A stretch of 64,000 bases of DNA from Sipunculus nudus (taxonomy: Eukaryota; Annelida; Sipuncula; Golfingiida; Sipunculidae). The stretch's first letter is position 1. Each line of letters starts with the position of its first letter. Below the pieces are notes generated by a model, which saw only the letters and a program-made list of their open reading frames with translations, was not told the DNA's origin and did no database searches. Below, one piece after another: positions 62,101 to 64,000 of this stretch. The stretch lies in NCBI GenBank assembly GCA_026874595.1, contig CM049311.1:53507676-53571675 (forward strand), in the 5' to 3' direction. A program made the position numbers and the translations under genes.

Positions 62101-62240
62101 TACCTGAGGTACAGAACACACACAATGCCGTGGAGGATCAGGTTGACCAGATGATAACTCATCGGTTCCAGTTCACTGAGAGCATAGTTCCAGCGGAAGG
62201 TCAGCACACAAAGTGGCCGGTACGATTTGTGACTTCTCTC
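32537..62240 (-). CDS. TMTC3: TMTC3 orthologue (transmembrane and TPR repeat protein), 20 exons, N-terminal exon(s) outside window
   Basis: Twenty exons, read right to left from 62240 to 32537, join in phase with GT-AG introns into 777 residues plus TGA. The first ~360 residues are the hydrophobic multipass part: [25 protein letters not shown], then the conserved FDNPAA...[12 protein letters not shown]...[11 protein letters not shown] block (DUF1736) and [20 protein letters not shown]. From about residue 370 come tandem TPRs, ending [20 protein letters not shown] and a short polar tail. Vertebrate TMTC3 has the same order of motifs. TMTC proteins sit in the ER membrane and O-mannosylate cadherin ectodomains. 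The N-terminal segment with the acidic catalytic motif of the family lies beyond position 64000. The C-tail is much shorter than the human one. Large introns carry a DIRS element, TIR elements and minisatellites. No frameshift or stop was seen, so the gene is presumably functional. TMTC1, 2 or 4 are less likely because the RYYPDH/LCVVY-type segments fit TMTC3 best. Confidence 0.92.
33307..33495 (-). CDS. TMTC3: TMTC3 exon 19, last TPRs
   Basis: Acceptor TTTTGATAG, donor CAACAG|GTAACA. Encodes [20 protein letters not shown], then [13 protein letters not shown]. Reading on past the donor would add only 16 residues, so a retained-intron end is also possible. Confidence 0.93.
34291..34374 (-). 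CDS. TMTC3: TMTC3 exon 18, TPR
   Basis: Acceptor TTTTTGTTGTAG, donor AAAAG|GTTGGC. Encodes [20 protein letters not shown], then KDPASAEK. Confidence 0.92.
34637..34741 (-). CDS. TMTC3: TMTC3 exon 17, TPR
   Basis: Acceptor TTATTTTGCAG, donor AAG|GTGGGT. Encodes [20 protein letters not shown], then [11 protein letters not shown]. Confidence 0.93.
34790..37240 (-). repeat. Degenerate ~45-bp array derived from the exon 16 donor boundary
   Basis: On the plus strand the units read TATTTACCTCTATAGCTTTT, then CTGTAACACTTCTCTAACCTC. The boundary of TMTC3 exon 16 reads TATTTAC|CTCTATGGCTTTTCTG. The nearest copy (about 37150-37190) differs at few positions. The array is split by the TIR element at 35052-36772. 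Confidence 0.8.
35052..36772. mobile_element. Non-autonomous TIR element, family CCGTAAAAA
   Basis: The left end CCGTAAAAACTTGCATATA and inverted right end CCGTAAAAAACTGCATATA are both flanked by TA. It splits a pre-existing tandem array in a TMTC3 intron. An internal part (35790-36110) recurs at 60890-61170. Confidence 0.8.
37241..37361 (-). CDS. TMTC3: TMTC3 exon 16, TPR
   Basis: Acceptor TTGTTTCAG, donor ATAGAG|GTAAAT. Encodes [20 protein letters not shown], then [14 protein letters not shown]. The donor boundary is repeated many times in the downstream intron. Confidence 0.92.
38067..38140 (-). CDS. TMTC3: TMTC3 exon 15, TPR
   Basis: Acceptor ATCTTTCCAG, donor AAAAG|GTAAGT. Encodes [20 protein letters not shown], then ESKK. 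Confidence 0.9.
38515..38601 (-). CDS. TMTC3: TMTC3 exon 14, TPR
   Basis: Acceptor GTGTTTCAG, donor AAG|GTATGT. Encodes [20 protein letters not shown], then ALGIDPNHK. Confidence 0.92.
38930..39002 (-). CDS. TMTC3: TMTC3 exon 13, TPR
   Basis: Acceptor CCCTTTTCAG, donor AAT|GTAAGT. Encodes [20 protein letters not shown], then IYYN. Confidence 0.9.
39267..39349 (-). CDS. TMTC3: TMTC3 exon 12, TPR
   Basis: Acceptor TTTCTGTACAG, donor CAACAG|GTATGT. Encodes [20 protein letters not shown], then DVLMKLN. Confidence 0.92.
39540..39620. repeat. Same ~50-bp array, left remnant
   Basis: GTGGCAGTTGAATAAGTGCC and CTGTTGGACAGTGCCCCTG match the units at 47190-47565. The array is separated by the 7.6-kb nest of insertions. 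Confidence 0.65.
39612..39720 (-). mobile_element. LINE-like 3' tail
   Basis: On the minus strand GGAACTATGGGCCTGAGGCC is followed by TTCTGAATAAAATATTCATT and CATTC repeats, the style of CR1-like 3' ends. No RT is seen. The CCGTATTTATTC element sits to its right. Confidence 0.4.
40119..41185. mobile_element. Non-autonomous TIR element, family CCGTATTTATTC
   Basis: The left end is CCGTATTTATTCTAATTTGG. The right end, inverted, is CCGTATTTATTCCAGTTTGG. Both are flanked by TA. The 1.07-kb interior has no ORF of note and repeats GGTCGAGA-type motifs. TA duplication suggests mobilisation by a Tc1/mariner-like transposase. Confidence 0.8.
41622..41780 (+). repeat. DIRS left inverted terminal repeat
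   Basis: Inverted counterpart of 46868-47024. Shared segments include CCAACCGAAAATTTTCCC, TATTATCGCCCATCCCGCC and CTAGGTCACACTTCC, with few mismatches. Confidence 0.92.
41820..41934 (+). repeat. DIRS internal complementary region
   Basis: 41820-41884 is the reverse complement of the left outer end (41578-41642). 41884-41932 is the reverse complement of the right outer end (46998-47046). The halves meet at a G-run/GTTTTATTACG junction. In DIRS elements this region templates circle formation from the two ends. Confidence 0.88.
41990..43050 (-). pseudogene. DIRS tyrosine recombinase, broken
   Basis: The core-binding part ([20 protein letters not shown]) is followed by two in-frame TAA codons near 42925 and 42907. 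The catalytic part has [12 protein letters not shown] (first Arg near 42635), HDIRALS (His-x-x-Arg), [16 protein letters not shown] with Trp, and the nucleophile Tyr near 42138. A one-base slip in a G7 run near 42395-42401 separates the first Arg from the rest. This is the integrating enzyme of DIRS elements. Confidence 0.88.
43426..43446 (+). repeat. Poly-G run (21) inside DIRS coding region
   Basis: Lies between RNase H and recombinase. It encodes a proline run in one minus-strand frame and may explain frame breaks by slippage. Similar C or G runs occur at 41565-41584 and 46491-46510 in the element, and at 2490-2503, 4591-4605, 9150-9165, 9959-9971, 21136-21150 and 56542-56551 elsewhere. 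Confidence 0.9.
43655..45183 (-). pseudogene. DIRS reverse transcriptase / RNase H, broken
   Basis: The RT begins with a fingers motif [20 protein letters not shown], followed by [13 protein letters not shown] (first catalytic Asp). The frame shifts by one base near 44472. The palm motif YLDDW is at about 44335-44349, then [20 protein letters not shown]. RNase H starts with CTVYTDAS and is cut by an in-frame TAG at 43862-43864, after which the same frame continues [15 protein letters not shown] and [10 protein letters not shown]. The order and the lack of a protease fit DIRS. Confidence 0.88.
45167..46770 (-). pseudogene. DIRS gag-like region
   Basis: The N-terminal piece (46770-46093) has [14 protein letters not shown] with paired cysteines (CVSC, CFNC, CFYC) like DIRS gag zinc-knuckle ends, then a Ser/Pro-rich tail interrupted by a 20-C run. 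The frame changes twice. The C-terminal part reads in two overlapping frames, with one ([11 protein letters not shown]) passing to another ([20 protein letters not shown]) near 45463. The assignment rests on position and Cys pattern. Confidence 0.6.
46868..47024 (-). repeat. DIRS right inverted terminal repeat
   Basis: Reverse complement of the left repeat: GGAAGTGTGACCTAG, GGCGGGATGGGCGATAATA, GGGAAAATTTTCGGTTGG. A 22-nt non-shared extension reaches the element end at 47046. Confidence 0.92.
47190..47565. repeat. Degenerate ~50-bp tandem array, right part
   Basis: TGACAGTTGGACAGTGCCC recurs about eight times with variable GTCATGTGGTATGTG-like spacers, ending about 30 nt from the exon 11 donor. 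Confidence 0.75.
47592..47695 (-). CDS. TMTC3: TMTC3 exon 11, TPR
   Basis: Acceptor CTGATGTTGTAG, donor GCT|GTGAGT. Encodes [20 protein letters not shown], then RLLEADA. The next exon lies 8.2 kb away, beyond the DIRS insertion. Confidence 0.92.
48104..48228 (-). CDS. TMTC3: TMTC3 exon 10, TPR
   Basis: Acceptor GTTTGATCAG, donor CCAG|GTCAGT. Encodes [20 protein letters not shown], then [13 protein letters not shown]. Confidence 0.93.
48688..48825 (-). CDS. TMTC3: TMTC3 exon 9, first TPR
   Basis: Acceptor ATCTTGATCAG, donor CCAG|GTGAGA. Encodes [20 protein letters not shown], then [20 protein letters not shown]: the first TPR after the membrane part. Confidence 0.93.
49709..49792 (-). CDS. 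TMTC3: TMTC3 exon 8
   Basis: Acceptor CAATGACAG, donor GACTG|GTGAGT. Encodes the last membrane helix [16 protein letters not shown] and RRNYD, with a split Trp codon. Confidence 0.9.
50232..50383 (-). CDS. TMTC3: TMTC3 exon 7
   Basis: Acceptor TACTTTTCCAG, donor AATAG|GTATGC. Encodes [20 protein letters not shown] and [11 protein letters not shown] 3-kb minisatellite begins right at this acceptor. Confidence 0.95.
50384..53442. repeat. 39-bp minisatellite, ~78 units, abutting the exon 7 acceptor
   Basis: The unit is AAATAAAATAAACATACATC, then ATGGATATCAGAGACTCAG. Units differ mainly at two places (ACATACAT/ACAAACAT and GGATATC/GGTTATC). The first unit overlaps the exon edge, where exon sequence GACTCAG and intron GTACATCATGGTTATCAG replace the usual unit at a 37-nt spacing. 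Long ORFs on both strands are artefacts of the 13-codon period. Confidence 0.95.
54303..54555 (-). CDS. TMTC3: TMTC3 exon 6, DUF1736 core
   Basis: Acceptor TTTTTCTGCCAG, donor ATG|GTGAGT. Carries [20 protein letters not shown], then [13 protein letters not shown] and [10 protein letters not shown], the most diagnostic TMTC block. Confidence 0.95.
54957..55325 (+). mobile_element. tRNA-derived SINE candidate
   Basis: GTGGTGTAATGGTTTGTGC (A-box-like) and GTGAGTTCTTGTCCCAATC (B-box-like) are 35-45 nt apart, followed by a longer body with TTTATGGGTACTGGTCATG. It lies in a TMTC3 intron. Confidence 0.5.
55454..55626 (-). CDS. TMTC3: TMTC3 exon 5
   Basis: Acceptor TCTGTTGACAG, donor CCAA|GTGAGT. 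Encodes a variable segment, then [20 protein letters not shown] and AQLPVFT, leading into the FDNPA motif. Confidence 0.9.
56103..56186. repeat. (TA)n microsatellite
   Basis: TA repeat with one TG interruption near its end, inside a TMTC3 intron. Confidence 0.97.
56282..56397 (-). CDS. TMTC3: TMTC3 exon 4
   Basis: Acceptor TTCCTTGGCAG, donor CAACAG|GTGAGA. Encodes a membrane helix and [20 protein letters not shown]. Confidence 0.92.
57205..57275 (+). mobile_element. LINE-like 3' tail
   Basis: GGAACTTTGGGCCTGAGGTC and CTGAATAAACTGTGTTC match the 39.6-kb tail in the opposite orientation. Confidence 0.35.
57410..57540 (+). repeat. Purine (GA-rich) tract
   Basis: AGAGAGAAAGAGAAAGAAAA-type sequence, flanked by a direct repeat of about 75 bp (57301-57375 and 57577-57650: GTCAGCCAAAGGTGTG, AAGAATACAAAC). 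Confidence 0.85.
58040..59100 (+). repeat. Dispersed repeat array with ~290-bp units
   Basis: GTGACCTTGACCTTTGACC-like motifs recur near 58050, 58330, 58624 and 58902, each followed by TTTGAAATCCATATGTCAA. The array ends in a GGACAGACGATCAGACAGG tail. Confidence 0.6.
59127..59260 (+). repeat. Purine (GA-rich) tract, related copy
   Basis: GAGAGAGAGAGAATGAGAGA and onward, followed by GAGACTGACAAA and GCATCTATCTTCAA, the same right flank as the 57.4-kb tract. Confidence 0.8.
59527..59626 (-). CDS. TMTC3: TMTC3 exon 3
   Basis: Acceptor ATTTTGAAG, donor ACAG|GTATGA. Encodes [20 protein letters not shown], then [13 protein letters not shown]: a conserved family block and a membrane segment. Confidence 0.9.
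60055..60136 (-). CDS. TMTC3: TMTC3 exon 2
   Basis: Acceptor TTATTTCAG. Encodes [20 protein letters not shown], then HPVHTEA. I placed the donor at GCT|GTAGGT because it keeps VTGVVG in frame with the next exon. A donor four bases further on, paired with another acceptor, would drop one residue. Confidence 0.85.
60281..60535 (-). repeat. Short palindrome-ended repeat, copy 5
   Basis: CGTGGGTCATAACACTCAGC at the left and GGCTCAGATGACTTCTATCC, AGCTGAGCT at the right match the two termini in reverse orientation. Only about 255 bp, so internally deleted. Confidence 0.5.
60828..61260. mobile_element. Fragment related to the CCGTAAAAA element
   Basis: TACTGTAAAAATGTACATATAAG resembles the left end of 35052-36772. 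60890-61170 repeats its interior: GTGAACCACAGG, GAGAGAGCACAGAAG, TCTGTTGAGTACT. The right end is not clear. Confidence 0.55.
62077..62098. repeat. (TG)n microsatellite beside TMTC3 donor
   Basis: On the gene strand this is a CA repeat starting six to seven bases after the exon 1 donor GTAACA. Confidence 0.9.
62104..62240 (-). CDS. TMTC3: TMTC3 exon 1 in window
   Basis: Acceptor TTGGTTTCAG, donor CTCAG|GTAACA. Encodes [20 protein letters not shown], then a membrane segment including [18 protein letters not shown]. The donor is followed directly by a CA repeat. Confidence 0.92.
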
Positions 62241-64000
62241 CTGAAACCAACCAATATTTATTTCAAACCTCAGGAAGACTTTCCCTCCAAATGTGTAATT
62301 CCATCTGAGTGCCATTCCATGCAGATATCACTACATGATGAACCCTTTGTAAACATTGTTGATATTGATCAATCCAGCAGTGCAATTCTGTTCACTAATA
62401 TTGCTACGTACTGTGGTTGCCTTTTTGTTCGCGAGGGTTTTAATTTAGCAATATTCCCAAATGGGAAATAATCGCGAAAATTAAAGCCTCAGGAATAATT
62501 GACTAATTGAGTTTGTCCTTCTTATTTAGTGTAGCCCATACTTGTATGGGAATAGGTTAGAACAGTGAGAAATTTTTATGATAAATTATTTCCATGCAGG
62601 TATAGGGAAAATGTTCCCTTAAATTTGAACTAAACTAAATCTGCTGTGTGTATGGGCCCATCATTATATGAGAAGAATATCACTCATGACTTATTCTCAT
62701 TTTTATAATACACACAGGTATATGGCTTTCCCAAAGATTTGATATAGGTTCTGGTGAGGTCGCGAAAATGAAACCCTCACGAATCATTAAAAATGGAGAA
62801 ATCATAGTCTCGCGAATATGAAGCCAACCACAGTATACATGACTGTTTTTGTATGGGCTCGTCCAGCTTCAGGTGAATCCATAAAAAGGTTCAATTTATT
62901 ACATCAAGAATAATTTAACAACTACAAATTTAACAGCAAAGTCACCAAAATACGGACACATTACATTAGCTAAAAACAAAACCAAACAGGTAAGTCAATT
63001 TGGTATTTGACATGAAAAACTGAAACTTTTAAAAGCTGTTACCTATTTAGAGATAATATACTGAGATATATAAATATACGTCTTATAATAGGAAAACATC
63101 CAATTGCAAAGCAATCCAGTATATAAACCTCACAGACAGAGGGCAAAATAAAAACGTACTGACTACCTCCTTTTTTGGGCTGATCAAATTCCCAGTATTT
63201 TATGATTGTTTGAGACATTTTTCAAGAAAAATCCTGACTTTTAACACTTGGAAAAAAAAGTATTATCAAGGTTTCCTTGATTTTCATGGTTGGCTGGGAT
63301 GTAATTAATGCTCTTATTTGCAGCCTATAATTTTATTGTAATCAATAATTAATGTTTTGATTATTATTTTTTTAGAGTACCACATCATAGCCCTCTGTAA
63401 GCTGTCAAATTTTATGGAGCACACCGTGAAGCTAATGGTTACCTATCATGTTTTCCTCAGATTTACTGTGGAAGTGGTTAATTCGGCCTTTCTTTATTTC
63501 TGCACTTATTTCATTTTACAGTAGGACAGTTCAAATTTTCACGCAAATCAGTATGGTAGTATCAGTATAGGTAGTTTATTTTGTATCAAATTATTAAAAT
63601 AATTGAACAATTATATGTAAGACAAGTTTGTAGTGCAACCTACCTCTCACCTAACAAGCTCTGAGTGACTGTGTACATGCTATGGGGCGATCGAGTACCA
63701 TGACCACAAGGTGAAAACAATACGTAATTACCTGGGACTAATCACATTTGATGATGCAATGGTATTTCATGAAGCCATGTTGTTTGACATCTTAGGAAGT
63801 GGTAGAATTATTCAACAACAACAACTGTGATCACCAACTAGAAGCAGTAAACTTTGTATGAACAACAAATAGAGCTGACACACCAATTGCAGCTGTTCTC
63901 TATTGTACTAAAAAGCCACTGAGAGGGGATTCTCAAGGTCTTCAAAGGCTACATGTTTCACAGTTGATTTTACAAGTCACTATAAATCAGGTGGGATTTC
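62241..64000 (-). other. TMTC3 intron upstream of first visible exon
   Basis: No match to the N-terminal TMTC3 exon was found up to the window edge. It contains one TIR element (62411-62833). The rest is AT-rich with nothing recognised. Confidence 0.6.
62411..62833. mobile_element. MITE, family CTGTGGTTGGC
   Basis: The left end CTGTGGTTGCCTTTTTGTTC and inverted right end CTGTGGTTGGCTTCATATTC are TA-flanked, each followed by CGCGA. It is 423 bp with no coding capacity. Confidence 0.75.

Noticed and set aside
62067-62471. 134-codon plus-strand ORF overlapping TMTC3 exon 1
   Set aside because: It is antisense to a well-conserved TMTC3 exon and continues into a MITE.

Overview
This 64 kb window is AT-rich animal nuclear DNA. 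Genes are split into short exons with GT-AG introns, introns are kilobases long, and there are TA microsatellites, minisatellites, tRNA-derived SINEs and several TIR element families. Nothing looks bacterial. The dispersed repeats (GTGACCTTGACC-type arrays, CTGAGCTATAGCGATC palindromes) and the DIRS retroelement suggest a marine invertebrate, most likely a mollusc or another lophotrochozoan. That is an inference from style and cannot be proven here.

There are two well-supported protein genes, convergent and both cut by the window edges. (1) On the + strand at 29-18406, fourteen coding exons of an EF-hand-containing protein that I cannot name; its 5' end lies to the left. All exon phases join and the frame stays open to a TAA. 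(2) On the - strand at 62240-32537, twenty exons of a TMTC3 orthologue, an ER multipass membrane protein with C-terminal TPR repeats from the O-mannosyltransferase family. Only the N-terminal exon(s) lie outside, to the right. The 777 residues in the window match the family in order from the [10 protein letters not shown] segment to the last TPR.

Layout: 1-19 kb EF-hand gene and its introns; 19-32.5 kb intergenic, with a cluster of palindrome-ended repeats (20.9-27.1 kb) and a few orphan exon-like pieces (27.8, 28.4, 30.3 and 30.7 kb); 32.5-62.2 kb TMTC3; 62.2-64 kb TMTC3 intron. A DIRS-type tyrosine-recombinase retrotransposon (41563-47046, - strand) sits in a TMTC3 intron. Its coding regions are broken, but its inverted termini and internal complementary region are preserved.

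The most unusual observation is that three intronic tandem arrays (14.34-14.93, 34.8-37.24 and 50.38-53.44 kb) each abut a splice site, and their units appear to be copies of that exon-intron boundary. In two of the three, every unit carries a recognisable copy of the real 5' splice site. This looks like repeated birth of minisatellites from splice junctions, filling introns with decoy splice signals. All calls come from reading the sequence and from memory of protein families; no searches were run.
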